DNA from: DATMBF01 sp035559595
Lineage (GTDB): Bacteria > Bacteroidota > Ignavibacteria > UBA10030
Direction: 5' to 3'
DNA: 49,751 bases
Assembly (NCBI GenBank): GCA_035559595.1
Contig: DATMBF010000049.1
Location: 1 to 49,751 of the forward strand
A program made the position numbers and the translations under genes. The notes beneath the pieces were generated by a model, which was given only the letters and a program-made list of their open reading frames with translations, did not search any database and was not told the origin of the DNA. Below are positions 8,935 through 17,159 of this stretch, one piece after another (positions within the stretch are counted from its first letter, which is position 1; each line of letters opens with the position of its first letter).

Positions 8935-9890
8935 TTTCACCCGAATTATATTCCGCCGCACAGGTTGCCGTTCGCGACTGTATGGGACTTCAGCCGGGGG
9001 AGCGGGTTGCGATTGTCACCGATGAGCCGTGCCGCACGATCGGCCAGGCGATGTTTCAGGTTGTCAAGGACTCTGGCAACGATGTGTTTCTCGTCGAAAT
9101 CACTCCACGTCGTACTCATGGCGAGGAGCCGCCCGCCGAAGTTGCCGATCTGATGCAGAAGGTGGACGTTGTTCTGATTCCCACAAGCAAATCCATGACA
9201 CACACGAACGCGAAACGGTCTGCTCAAGCAAACGGTGTTCGGGTCGCAACGCTCCCCGGGGTAACCGAAGAAATGATGGTTCGATGCATGAACGCTAATT
9301 ATCACAAAATCGCTGAACTGACGAATAAAGTCGGGGACCTTATGGAACAGGCTTCCGTGATTCGCGTAAAAGGCCCGGCGGGGACGGATATCACGATGGC
9401 AGTCAAGGGACGAAAAGCCATCCGGAGTCACGGATTATTCCGTGAGAAAGGAAAGGGTGGAAATCTCCCGACGGGGGAGGCGTTTCTTGCACCGTTGGAG
9501 GGCCAATCTGAAGGCATAGTCGTCGTTGATGGTTCGATGGCCGGCATTGGACTCTTGAAGGAGCCCATCCGTATTACCGTAAGAAAGGGATATGCGGAAG
9601 AGATTGAAGGAGGAGAGGAAGCGAAGAAGCTTGTGGAATTGCTGGCGATCCACGGACGTCTTTCACGAAACGTAGCCGAATTGGGGATTGGCACGAACGA
9701 GAAGGCGAAGATCACCGGAGTGATTCTTGAAGACGAAAAGGTTCTGGGGACGGTGCACATAGCTTTTGGCGATAATGTGACGATGGGTGGAACGATCAAC
9801 GTGCAAAGCCATTTGGATGGACTGATACTCTCCCCGACTGTTTGGTTCGATGACAGCATGATCATGGAAGACGGTAAACTACTGGTTTGA
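8931..9890 (+). CDS. M29-family metal-dependent aminopeptidase (aminopeptidase T-like)
   Basis: The frame is open from 8802, but that part overlaps the transporter gene. The likely start is TTG 8931, which overlaps the transporter stop (TTGA) and gives 319 residues beginning MISPELYSAAQ. The body is a typical cytoplasmic M29 leucyl aminopeptidase of the COG2309 type: MGLQPGERVAIVTDEP, then VDVVLIPTSKSMTHT, GGNLPTGEAFLAP, AELGIGTNEKAKITG, VLGTVHIAFGDN and a final HLDGLILSPTVWFDD that supplies metal ligands. No signal peptide is present, so it would act on peptides after import. Tight coupling to the MFSD1-like carrier supports a joint role in peptide uptake and breakdown. Confidence 0.85.
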   Translation: MISPELYSAAQVAVRDCMGLQPGERVAIVTDEPCRTIGQAMFQVVKDSGNDVFLVEITPRRTHGEEPPAEVADLMQKVDVVLIPTSKSMTHTNAKRSAQANGVRVATLPGVTEEMMVRCMNANYHKIAELTNKVGDLMEQASVIRVKGPAGTDITMAVKGRKAIRSHGLFREKGKGGNLPTGEAFLAPLEGQSEGIVVVDGSMAGIGLLKEPIRITVRKGYAEEIEGGEEAKKLVELLAIHGRLSRNVAELGIGTNEKAKITGVILEDEKVLGTVHIAFGDNVTMGGTINVQSHLDGLILSPTVWFDDSMIMEDGKLLV

Positions 9891-9956
9891 GTTTTGGTTT
9901 TGAGAATTTCTTATCTTGCAAAGACATTCCAATAATTCATTTTCAAGGAGGTTCAG

Positions 9957-11981
9957 ATGAAACCCCTTCGTGTTGTTCTTGCCTTCCTCGTTGTGTGGGC
10001 ATTTGGTACGGCGAGCGCCCAAACTGACGCTCCAACCGCCTGGACGCCCGAGGTAATGATGAAGTTCAAGCGCGTTGGCGGCACAGCGATATCCCCGGAC
10101 GGCAAGCTCATCGCCTACACCGTCTCTACGCCGATGATGGAAGGTGAGAAATCGGAGTTCCTCACCCACATCTGGATTGTCTCTACCGATGGAACGATGA
10201 ACCATCAGTTTACGTTTGGCGACAAATCCAGCTCCAATCCCCAATTCTCACCCGACGGGAAATACCTTTCCTTTACCTCCAGTCGGGGTTCGGACAACAA
10301 GAATCAGCTTTGGATCATGCGCCTGACGGGGGGTGAAGCAGAGCAAATCACCAAAGCCAAATCCGGCATTGGCTCATACCGCTGGTCGCCCGATTCAAAG
10401 CGAATTGCGTATCTCATGACTGATCCGGAAACCGAACAGGAAGAAAAGGAGAAGAAAGAGAAGCGGGATGTGCAGCTTGTCGATGGAAATTTCAAGTATG
10501 CTCATCTCTACACCATCACGATTGAGAAGGATGGAAAAGGTGAACGAAAGACAAAACGACTGACCGGAGGATCGTTTCACATCACTTCATTCGATTGGTC
10601 GCCCGATGGAAAGACCATTGTTTTTGCACATCAAGTGAATCCAACGGTCGATGTCTGGCCGACGATGGATATTTCCAGCGTCCCGTCAGACAGCGGTGCA
10701 CTGAAACCCCTTGTTGCCTGGAAAGGGTGGGATGCAAATCCAACCTACTCGCCAGACGGGAAGTGGATCGTGTTTGCTTCGGACAATGGAGATACAAAAT
10801 GGGCGCGGGCGTACGACCTCTACCTCATGCCGTCAAGCGGCGGTGAAGCAAAGAAACTCGGCGAAACTCCGGATAGAAGTTTTGGTGTGATCGGCTGGTC
10901 TGCAGACGGGAAGGAAATCTTCGTCAATGAGACAGATCGGACATCGGCGCGAGTCTTTGCCGTGCCCGTTGGAGGTGGAAAACCGAGAGTGGTGACCACC
11001 GGTCCGGGGAACTATGCAGGCGCCTCCTTTAGCGAAGACGGAAACTCGATGGGATTCATTCACCAGACTCCCGAGATGCCGCCCGATGTTTATGTCAGCT
11101 CTGCGAAGAGATTCCAACCGCGGAAGCTGACTAATGTGAATGCGGACTTTCCTCGACTTGCCATGGGCAAGACAGAGGTTATTACGTGGAAGTCGAGAGA
11201 CGGACGCGAGATCGAAGGTCTCTTGACCTATCCGGTGAACTACGTGAAGGGAAGACGCTATCCCTTGATTCTCAATATTCATGGAGGGCCGGCGGGAGTG
11301 TTCACGCAAGGATTCACCGCGGCCGGCGCAACGTATCCGTTGCAAGCGTTTGCACAGGAAGGGTATGCTATTCTTCGACCGAACCCGCGTGGCAGCAGCG
11401 GATACGGTGCAGACTTCCGTCGCGCGAATATGAGTGACTGGGGCTTCGGAGATTTCGATGACAATGAGACGGGTATCGAAAAAGTGATCGAAATGGGTAT
11501 AGCCCATGCCGATAGCCTTGTGATCTGTGGATGGAGTTACGGGGGATACATGACCTCGTTCACGATCACCCGTACACATCGCTTCAAAGCGGCAAGTGTT
11601 GGCGCTGGCGTGACAAATTTGATGAGCTTCGTCGGAACGGCGGACATCCCGAGCTTTCTCCCATCGTATTTTGAGGGGGAGTTTTGGGATCGCATGGAGG
11701 TGTACATGAAGCATTCAGCCATGTTTAACGTGAAGAACATCAAGACGCCAACGCAGATACTCCACGGCGAACGAGACGCTCGCGTTCCTCTCTCGCAGGG
11801 ACAAGAGCTGTATATTGCCCTCAAACGTCGCGGCGTTCCGGTGGAGATGATCGTTTATCCGCGTATGCCCCACGGCCTGCAGGAGCCCAAGTTCATTCTC
11901 GATGCGGGCAAACGGATGATCACGTGGTTCAATATGCATTTGCGCAGAAATGGATCTGCCGCCGCGGTTGGCGGGAACTAA
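9957..11981 (+). CDS. Secreted S9-family peptidase (prolyl oligopeptidase/acylaminoacyl type)
   Basis: An excellent ribosome site (AAGGAGG) precedes ATG 9957. The 674-residue product has a signal peptide ending near TASAQ. The first 400 residues contain repeated SPDGK motifs of a WD40/TolB-like propeller (TAISPDGKLIAY, FSPDGKYLSF, WSPDSKRIAY, DWSPDGKTIVF, YSPDGKWIVF). The last third is an alpha/beta hydrolase. The catalytic triad reads Ser527 (GWSYGGYM), Asp607 (GERDARVP) and His639 (MPHGLQEP). A highly charged stretch rich in K and E occurs near residues 155-175 within the propeller. S9 enzymes cleave oligopeptides, often after proline or at acylated or dipeptide ends. The ArfB gene starts at the base after its stop. 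Confidence 0.9.
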   Translation: MKPLRVVLAFLVVWAFGTASAQTDAPTAWTPEVMMKFKRVGGTAISPDGKLIAYTVSTPMMEGEKSEFLTHIWIVSTDGTMNHQFTFGDKSSSNPQFSPDGKYLSFTSSRGSDNKNQLWIMRLTGGEAEQITKAKSGIGSYRWSPDSKRIAYLMTDPETEQEEKEKKEKRDVQLVDGNFKYAHLYTITIEKDGKGERKTKRLTGGSFHITSFDWSPDGKTIVFAHQVNPTVDVWPTMDISSVPSDSGALKPLVAWKGWDANPTYSPDGKWIVFASDNGDTKWARAYDLYLMPSSGGEAKKLGETPDRSFGVIGWSADGKEIFVNETDRTSARVFAVPVGGGKPRVVTTGPGNYAGASFSEDGNSMGFIHQTPEMPPDVYVSSAKRFQPRKLTNVNADFPRLAMGKTEVITWKSRDGREIEGLLTYPVNYVKGRRYPLILNIHGGPAGVFTQGFTAAGATYPLQAFAQEGYAILRPNPRGSSGYGADFRRANMSDWGFGDFDDNETGIEKVIEMGIAHADSLVICGWSYGGYMTSFTITRTHRFKAASVGAGVTNLMSFVGTADIPSFLPSYFEGEFWDRMEVYMKHSAMFNVKNIKTPTQILHGERDARVPLSQGQELYIALKRRGVPVEMIVYPRMPHGLQEPKFILDAGKRMITWFNMHLRRNGSAAAVGGN

Positions 11982-12401
11982 GTGAATCTCATCGCTATTA
12001 ACGAGCACCTTCGGATCCCACGTTCTGAGATTCTTTTCCGAACCTCCCGTGCGAGCGGTCCGGGTGGACAGCATGTCAACAAGGTTGAGACACGTGTTGA
12101 GCTCCTGTTCGATGTGCGACGGTCGCCAAGTCTGAGTGAGGATCAGCGGGAGAAGATTGTAGCCGCTCTCGCTCCACAAATCGACCGTGAAGGTGTGTTG
12201 AGGATCGTTTCGAGAGAGTCGAGAAGCCAGTGGCAGAATAAACAGAAGGCGGTGGAGAGACTCGTTCGATTGCTGCAAAAGGCACTTCGTCCACGGAAAA
12301 AGAGAATGAAATCAAAACCACCAGCCTCTGCTCAGGAGAAACGATTGCAGGAAAAGAAGAAACTCAGTGAGAAAAAGCGGTTCCGGAAAATTCAGGAGTA
12401 G
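11982..12401 (+). CDS. arfB: Ribosome-rescue peptidyl-tRNA hydrolase ArfB
   Basis: The GTG start at 11982 directly follows the preceding stop codon, with GGCGGGA as the likely ribosome site. The 139-residue protein has a release-factor catalytic domain with FRTSRASGPGGQHVNKVETRVEL split around the GGQ loop that hydrolyses peptidyl-tRNA. It then ends in a long basic tail (QEKRLQEKKKLSEKKRFRK) that in the family enters the empty mRNA channel. Length and tail match ArfB/YaeJ and exclude the larger RF1 and RF2, whose codon-recognition domains are absent. It frees ribosomes stalled at the ends of broken mRNAs. Confidence 0.92.
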   Translation: MNLIAINEHLRIPRSEILFRTSRASGPGGQHVNKVETRVELLFDVRRSPSLSEDQREKIVAALAPQIDREGVLRIVSRESRSQWQNKQKAVERLVRLLQKALRPRKKRMKSKPPASAQEKRLQEKKKLSEKKRFRKIQE

Positions 12402-12410
12402 TTCACTCCA

Positions 12411-13226
12411 ATGCCGGTCGGAAAAACGACGAGCCCGATCAAAAAAGCCCTGCCGTGGTGGATGAGCGGTTGGGTGTTAGGGACGATTGCAGTATGGATC
12501 GCATTGGCAATTGCCTTCTGGTCGATTTCCGTTCCTCTGGTGGGTAAATGGACAACGGGGACCATCATCGGCGTCTGGTTCACCGCGGGAACACTTTTGG
12601 TATTGCTCTTGCGGAGAACAATTCTGGACACCGGCTACGCGATTGACGAAAAGGTTATCGAGCAAACCAAAAGGGAGTTAGAAGAGAACCGAAGGAAGGT
12701 CCGCCGGCAATTTCATCAGAGAGAAGTCGAATTGCTCATGGCGGGTGAGAAAACACCGATCTTGGATATCTGGAAGGTTGATGGTGCGTACGTGAACAAG
12801 CATGTGTTCTTTGACGGAGTTGAGCTGAAAGAGATTGACCCCGGTGTGCGTGAGTTTCACCTGCGACTTCAAATCGGCGATGTGGCGAGGTACGGCGATG
12901 ATGCGGCGACACTCGAACGGACGCTTTTCAACGAGTTAAAAAGTTTCTTGAATACCGTTGTGAAGGATAAGCATTTCGATTCCTTTCGTGGTTTCTTCGA
13001 TACGCTGATTCTCGAGGTGTACGGCATGGAAGAGGATTCAGAAAAGCGCGACCATCCCTATCCTTGCCTGAGTCTGGCGTTGACCACGAAAGTGTTTCCG
13101 ACAGTCTTCTCGCCCGCATCAACGGCAGGAGATCTTCGGCGTTACGGCGATTTGCGGTGGAATTCCGGCCTGCCCGTTGAACCACATCGGAATCTCGATG
13201 CCCCACAAATGCGAGGGGCTAAGTAG
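12411..13226 (+). CDS. Membrane protein of unknown function with cytoplasmic domain
   Basis: I do not recognise this 271-residue protein. After a short basic N-terminus it has two hydrophobic segments (about residues 20-41 and 48-67). An amphipathic, strongly charged helix follows (IEQTKRELEENRRKVRRQFHQREVE), and then a mixed soluble domain of about 170 residues with GVREFHLRLQIGDVARYGDD and DTLILEVYGMEED. The topology places the large domain in the cytoplasm next to the membrane. It begins nine bases after arfB and ends 12 bases before the DUF1572 gene, so it lies within a probable operon of small stress and maintenance genes. No catalytic motif stands out. Confidence 0.7.
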   Translation: MPVGKTTSPIKKALPWWMSGWVLGTIAVWIALAIAFWSISVPLVGKWTTGTIIGVWFTAGTLLVLLLRRTILDTGYAIDEKVIEQTKRELEENRRKVRRQFHQREVELLMAGEKTPILDIWKVDGAYVNKHVFFDGVELKEIDPGVREFHLRLQIGDVARYGDDAATLERTLFNELKSFLNTVVKDKHFDSFRGFFDTLILEVYGMEEDSEKRDHPYPCLSLALTTKVFPTVFSPASTAGDLRRYGDLRWNSGLPVEPHRNLDAPQMRGAK

Positions 13227-13238
13227 GAAACCTTATCA

Positions 13239-13772
13239 ATGAAAAAACAATCTGATTTTGAACAGTTTTCAATTCCTGAGCTTGGGCGTGCCGACGTAGA
13301 CGCTGAGTTCCTGAAATACTCCCGGCGACGGTTGCTCAGGGAATATCTTCCAAAAATTGAGCGCTGTTTAGAGCTCTTGAGCGACGAGGATGTCTGGTGG
13401 CGGGCTCATGAGAGCAACAACAGCATCGGGAATCTGATTCTTCACCTTACCGGCAACGTTCGTCAGTGGATCGTCTCCGGTATCGGGGGCGCCGAGGATA
13501 TCAGAACGCGACCACAGGAGTTCGCCGAACGAACGATGATTCCGAAAGAAAAGCTTCTCAACAAGCTCAAGGCAGTCCTCGTAGAAGCGGACGCAGTTCT
13601 TGAACGCTTCGATCCGAAACATTTGCTCGAGGTAAGGCGTATTCAGAAATACGAGATGACTTGTCTTGACGCAATCTCGCATGTCGTTGAGCATTTCTCG
13701 CATCATACAGGACAGATCATCTACGCAACGAAGCTCAGGAAGGGAATGGATTTGAAGTTTTATGATGTGTAA
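13239..13772 (+). CDS. DUF1572 / DinB-superfamily protein
   Basis: This 177-residue, mostly helical protein fits the DUF1572 branch of the DinB four-helix superfamily. It has an early helix (FLKYSRRRLLREYLPKIERCLELL), SNNSIGNLILHLTGNVRQWI with the first conserved histidine, and HVVEHFSHHTGQIIYATKL with the second histidine pair. In the superfamily three histidines bind a divalent metal, and some members transfer or exchange thiols. The substrate here is unknown, and the name DinB does not imply a role in DNA damage. It is tightly packed between the unknown membrane protein and the PspC gene. Confidence 0.8.
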   Translation: MKKQSDFEQFSIPELGRADVDAEFLKYSRRRLLREYLPKIERCLELLSDEDVWWRAHESNNSIGNLILHLTGNVRQWIVSGIGGAEDIRTRPQEFAERTMIPKEKLLNKLKAVLVEADAVLERFDPKHLLEVRRIQKYEMTCLDAISHVVEHFSHHTGQIIYATKLRKGMDLKFYDV

Positions 13773-13789
13773 CTTTTGTGGAGATCACC

Positions 13790-14002
13790 ATGAAGAAACT
13801 CTATCGCTCAGAAACTGACAAAAAGATCGCCGGCATCTGTGGCGGTATCGGCGAGTTGATCGGTGTCGATCCGACGGTCATTCGGCTCCTTGCCATTGTT
13901 CTTTGTCTGGCAACCGCTGTCTTTCCATTTCTTATCGGCTATCTGCTCGCATGGTGGATCGTCCCGTTGAAGGGTGAGATCAGTCCACAAACCCCCTTGT
14001 GA
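13790..14002 (+). CDS. PspC-domain small membrane protein
   Basis: ATG 13790 is preceded by GGAG at a good distance, giving 70 residues. The product opens with KKLYRSETDKKIAGICGGIGELIGVDPTVIRL split by the GGIGE turn, followed by one long hydrophobic stretch ending LLAWWIVP. This is the PspC domain in minimal form, as found in phage-shock and membrane-stress proteins across bacteria. No pspA or pspB gene is in the window. It is probably a membrane-stress sensor or a structural membrane protein. It follows the DUF1572 gene by 17 bases. Confidence 0.85.
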   Translation: MKKLYRSETDKKIAGICGGIGELIGVDPTVIRLLAIVLCLATAVFPFLIGYLLAWWIVPLKGEISPQTPL

Positions 14003-14021
14003 GCACAGCGACGATACGCAC

Positions 14022-14588
14022 ATGAAGTCGATCGTTGACTACGTTATGTACGGTCTTTTCAGTCTCTTTGCACAACCTGCTTACGCCGAGCCCGGTATGG
14101 AATCTGATCCAAAACTCTACTCATTTGTCATGCAAACCATCGATGGCGAACAGAAGAGTCTCGCCGATTACCAAGGAAAAGTTCTGATGATTGTCAACGT
14201 AGCGTCATTCTGCGGCTATACGCCGCAATACGAAGGTTTGCAGCAGATATACGAGCGGTATCGTGAGCGTGGGTTCGAGATCCTTGCTTTTCCGGCAAAC
14301 AACTTCGCCGGCCAAGAGCCGGGGGCAAACGAGGAGATCAAAGAATTCTGCACGACCAAGTACAATGTCTCCTTCCAACTTTTCTCCAAGATTAGTGTGA
14401 AGGGAGACGACCAGCACCCGATGTATCGATACATCACGCTGGAGTCACCGCTCAAAGGGGAGATCCGCTGGAATTTCCAGAAGTATCTCGTTGATCGCAA
14501 AGGAAACCTTGTTGCGATGTTTCCCACCCGTATCAAGCCTACCGACAGTGTGGTGATAAAGAAGATCGAGAAACTCCTCTCAGAGTAG
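14022..14588 (+). CDS. Glutathione peroxidase-family thiol peroxidase, probably exported
   Basis: From ATG 14022 the protein has 188 residues. The first 24 (MKSIVDYVMYGLFSLFAQPAYA) look like a signal peptide with an AxA cleavage site, which is unusual since many bacterial homologues are cytoplasmic. The catalytic set of the family is present: Cys64 (SFCGYTPQ, cysteine in place of selenocysteine), Gln98 (FAGQEPG) and Trp150 (RWNFQKYL). NVASFCGYT, FEILAFPANNFAGQEP and the C-terminal IKKIEKLL complete the fold. It would reduce hydroperoxides, probably with thioredoxin rather than glutathione as donor, as usual for Cys-type bacterial members. Periplasmic location is inferred. Confidence 0.88.
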   Translation: MKSIVDYVMYGLFSLFAQPAYAEPGMESDPKLYSFVMQTIDGEQKSLADYQGKVLMIVNVASFCGYTPQYEGLQQIYERYRERGFEILAFPANNFAGQEPGANEEIKEFCTTKYNVSFQLFSKISVKGDDQHPMYRYITLESPLKGEIRWNFQKYLVDRKGNLVAMFPTRIKPTDSVVIKKIEKLLSE

Positions 14589-14758
14589 AGCCCCATCCGC
14601 AAAGGGAGGCTGTTGAAGAAGCGTTGAAGAGGAATGAAAGGTCGACCTCTTCCAAAGAGCGAAACCCTTCGGGTATCATCGAATCAGAACCATCCGCAGT
14701 GACGGACGGCATGAGGACAGCACCTTTTCACTAGTCCGGGAGGATCCTGAGACCGGCG

Positions 14759-14790
14759 TTGGAATCCCACCGATTTCATTCTTACATTTC
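14759..14790 (+). promoter_or_regulatory. Possible promoter giving a very short or absent leader for pabBC
   Basis: TTGG at 14759-14762 and TACATTTC at 14783-14790 resemble the Bacteroidota -33 and -7 boxes at about the right spacing. The GTG start is at 14796, so transcription would begin within a few bases of it. The 200-base gap from 14589 otherwise shows no gene or clear RNA element. Low certainty. Confidence 0.3.
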
Positions 14791-14795
14791 TCCCC

Positions 14796-16739
14796 GTGAG
14801 TCGCGATCTCTCAACATCATTGTTTGACGCCGATGGAATGATCCATCCGGCAATCGTCGCGTGGGCAGATTTACACGCTGGTACCGTCCTCTTAGAAACT
14901 ACACGGATTGATCATGCGAATTATCGGAGCTATCTGTTTGAATCTCCGTTACAGATTGTCACTTGCACCCGCCTTTCGGAAGTAGAACGCTCGCTCGACA
15001 ACCTTCAGCAAGCAGTCAATGAGGGAAATTATGTGGCGGGATACCTTGCTTACGAAGCTGGATACGCATTTGAATCTCGCTTCGATGTCCCCGACGAGTT
15101 TTCTTTTCCCTTGCTTTGGTTTGGGATTTATGATCGTCCGATTGTGTTCAATCATCAGAGAGGTACACTGGAATCGGGCAAAGCACGGCTTTCGGAGATC
15201 ACACACAACGTCGACCCTTCTTCTGACGATTCGATCGGCTTGAGTCCGACACCATCGATCTCACAGGATGAATACTGTAGGGCGTTTGAGAGGGTGAGAA
15301 GATACCTTATTGAAGGGGATACGTATCAGGTCAACCTGACTTTCAAGCTGAGATTTCCACTCGATGGTGCCGCATCTCGGTGGTACAATGCTCTTCGAAA
15401 GAGGCAAAAGGTGAGTTATGCGGGATTCCTGCAGACCGGTGAACATTCGATCCTTTCATTCTCCCCTGAACTCTTTTTCAGAATGGATGGTGGGTCAATC
15501 ACACTAAAACCGATGAAGGGAACCGCATCGCGAGGTCGCACGCTTGCTGAGGATGAGCTGAGGGTACAGGCGCTTCGACAATCAGAAAAAGAGAGGTCGG
15601 AGAATCTGATGATCGTCGATCTTTTGCGGAATGATGTCGGAAAGATGGCCCGGCCGGGATCGGTTCGCGTCGAGCGATTCTTCGATGTCGAAAAGTACGA
15701 AACGGTTCTCCAGGCAACCTCAACGATCACTGCCGAATTACCTGCCGATATCTCGCTCAAGCATATGATGCACAGCCTTTTCCCAAGTGGGTCGGTGACG
15801 GGCGCACCAAAGATTCGGACGATGCAGATCATTCGGGAGCTTGAGAAAGAATCCAGGAATGTTTACACCGGTAGCATCGGGTTCGTCGCGCCTCATCGTA
15901 AGGCGATTTTCAATGTTGCGATTCGAACGTTGGTCGTTGATCGGACCGGCCATGCCGAAATGGGGGTCGGGAGCGGTCTCGTCATCGACTCAAATGTGGA
16001 GGCAGAGTATCGTGAATCCCTGCTGAAGGGACGCTTCTTGACGGAGCAGACAGCTTCGTTCGAACTTCTTGAAACCATTCGCTGGGATAAGTCAGAAGGA
16101 TGGTTTCTTCTGGAATTCCACCGGAAGCGAATGTCCAACTCGGCCGAATACTTTGGGTTCAAGTTTGACAATGCGAAGTGGGAACGAACGCTGCGGCTGA
16201 TTGCGGAGGAGATCGGCGATTCTGGTGTTCCCATGCGGGTGCGGATAACCATGAATCGGGCGGGCGATTTTTCGTGGCAAACTCAGCCACTGCTTGCTTT
16301 ACCCGAGGAGGTTCGGGTGTGTTTCTCAGGAATGCGAGTGAATTCGAGTGAGCGTTTTCTCTTTCACAAGACAACACACAGGGCGATGTTTGACACTGAG
16401 CTTGCGGTTGCGAAGGAGCGGGGATACTTCGATGTTGTGTTCGAGAACGAACGTGGCGAGATTACGGAAGGGGCACGGTCGAATGTTGTGATTCTCACCG
16501 GCGGCCGATATCTGACCCCGCCAATCGATTGTGGAGTTCTTGCAGGGACGTACAGGGAGCATCTGTTCGACAAAAAAACGGTTGAGATTGAGGAGAAAGT
16601 CATTTTCCGCCAGGATATTGTGCAGGCCGAGAGAGTTTTTGTTTGCAATGCACTATACGGGATGGTAGAAGTAGTGGTTGATCAACACTCCGGCCTCCTT
16701 CATGTTGAGCCGACGACGATAGAGAAAGGAGCAGAGTAA
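14796..16739 (+). CDS. pabB: Fused aminodeoxychorismate synthase component I and lyase (PabB-PabC)
   Basis: This 647-residue two-domain enzyme belongs to folate synthesis. Residues 1 to about 410 are the chorismate-binding PabB domain: DTYQVNLTFKLRF, the catalytic-lysine motif LKPMKGTASRGRT, LMIVDLLRNDVGKMARPGSV and SGSVTGAPKIRTMQII. Residues from about 430 are a PLP fold-type IV lyase like PabC, with LLEFHRKRMSNSAEYFGF and, near the end, VFVCNALYGMVEV. Together they turn chorismate into p-aminobenzoate. The amide-transfer partner PabA is not adjacent. A GTG start at 14796 is assumed; the first in-frame ATG (MIHPAIV) is 14 codons later. The stop overlaps the ATG of the EVE gene by one base. 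Confidence 0.9.
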   Translation: MSRDLSTSLFDADGMIHPAIVAWADLHAGTVLLETTRIDHANYRSYLFESPLQIVTCTRLSEVERSLDNLQQAVNEGNYVAGYLAYEAGYAFESRFDVPDEFSFPLLWFGIYDRPIVFNHQRGTLESGKARLSEITHNVDPSSDDSIGLSPTPSISQDEYCRAFERVRRYLIEGDTYQVNLTFKLRFPLDGAASRWYNALRKRQKVSYAGFLQTGEHSILSFSPELFFRMDGGSITLKPMKGTASRGRTLAEDELRVQALRQSEKERSENLMIVDLLRNDVGKMARPGSVRVERFFDVEKYETVLQATSTITAELPADISLKHMMHSLFPSGSVTGAPKIRTMQIIRELEKESRNVYTGSIGFVAPHRKAIFNVAIRTLVVDRTGHAEMGVGSGLVIDSNVEAEYRESLLKGRFLTEQTASFELLETIRWDKSEGWFLLEFHRKRMSNSAEYFGFKFDNAKWERTLRLIAEEIGDSGVPMRVRITMNRAGDFSWQTQPLLALPEEVRVCFSGMRVNSSERFLFHKTTHRAMFDTELAVAKERGYFDVVFENERGEITEGARSNVVILTGGRYLTPPIDCGVLAGTYREHLFDKKTVEIEEKVIFRQDIVQAERVFVCNALYGMVEVVVDQHSGLLHVEPTTIEKGAE

Positions 16740-17146
16740 TGCCGCAATATTGGCTTTTGAAAACTGAGCCGTCAACCTACTCATATGAGGATCTTGTCAA
16801 GGATAAGAAAACAAGATGGGATGGAGTAACTAATCCCTTTGCGCTTCGAAACATCCGAGCAACAAAGAAAGGGGATCTTGTCTTCATTTACCATACAGGA
16901 GATGAGAAAAGCATTGTGGGGATCGGTGAGATTATCAGCGATCCCTACCCCGACGAAAAACACAAGGGATTGTTTGTGTTTGATATTGCACCGAAAAGGA
17001 AATTGAAGAGACCCGTAACGCTTGCTGAAGTGAAGGCCAAGAAGTTCTTTGAACATTTCGAGTTGGTGAAATACTCACGGCTATCCGTAATGCCGGTAAA
17101 AGAACAGTACTGGAAAGAGATTCTGAAAATGGCAGGGGAGGAATAG
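16739..17146 (+). CDS. EVE-domain protein
   Basis: This 135-residue single-domain protein shows the EVE signature: an opening MPQYWLLKTEPSTYSYEDL, then WDGVTNPFALRNIRATKKGDLVFIYHTGDEKSIVG broken by the NxxA and YHTG motifs, GIGEIISDPYPDE, and a C-terminal FELVKYSRLSVMPV. The PUA-like EVE fold in thymocyte nuclear protein 1 and bacterial relatives is linked to recognition of modified bases in DNA or RNA. No restriction, McrB or helicase partner is near, so this is the common stand-alone form. It starts within the pabBC stop codon and ends 13 bases before the BtuF-like gene. Confidence 0.9.
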   Translation: MPQYWLLKTEPSTYSYEDLVKDKKTRWDGVTNPFALRNIRATKKGDLVFIYHTGDEKSIVGIGEIISDPYPDEKHKGLFVFDIAPKRKLKRPVTLAEVKAKKFFEHFELVKYSRLSVMPVKEQYWKEILKMAGEE

Positions 17147-17159
17147 GGGGCGGTAGGGA

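Noticed and set aside
12061..12110. GGQ motif read as release factor RF1 or RF2
   Set aside because: The protein is only 139 residues, lacks codon-recognition domains and has the basic ArfB tail.
13239..14002. A DNA-damage or phage-defence role for DinB-like and PspC genes
   Set aside because: DUF1572 and PspC are common housekeeping families and no defence partner is near.
14589..14795. Possible riboswitch or tRNA-like element before pabBC
   Set aside because: No THF, cobalamin or ZTP riboswitch core and no tRNA arms could be matched; only a weak promoter pattern was kept.
16739..17146. EVE protein as part of a defence system
   Set aside because: No restriction, helicase or nuclease gene is adjacent; it is coupled to pabBC.
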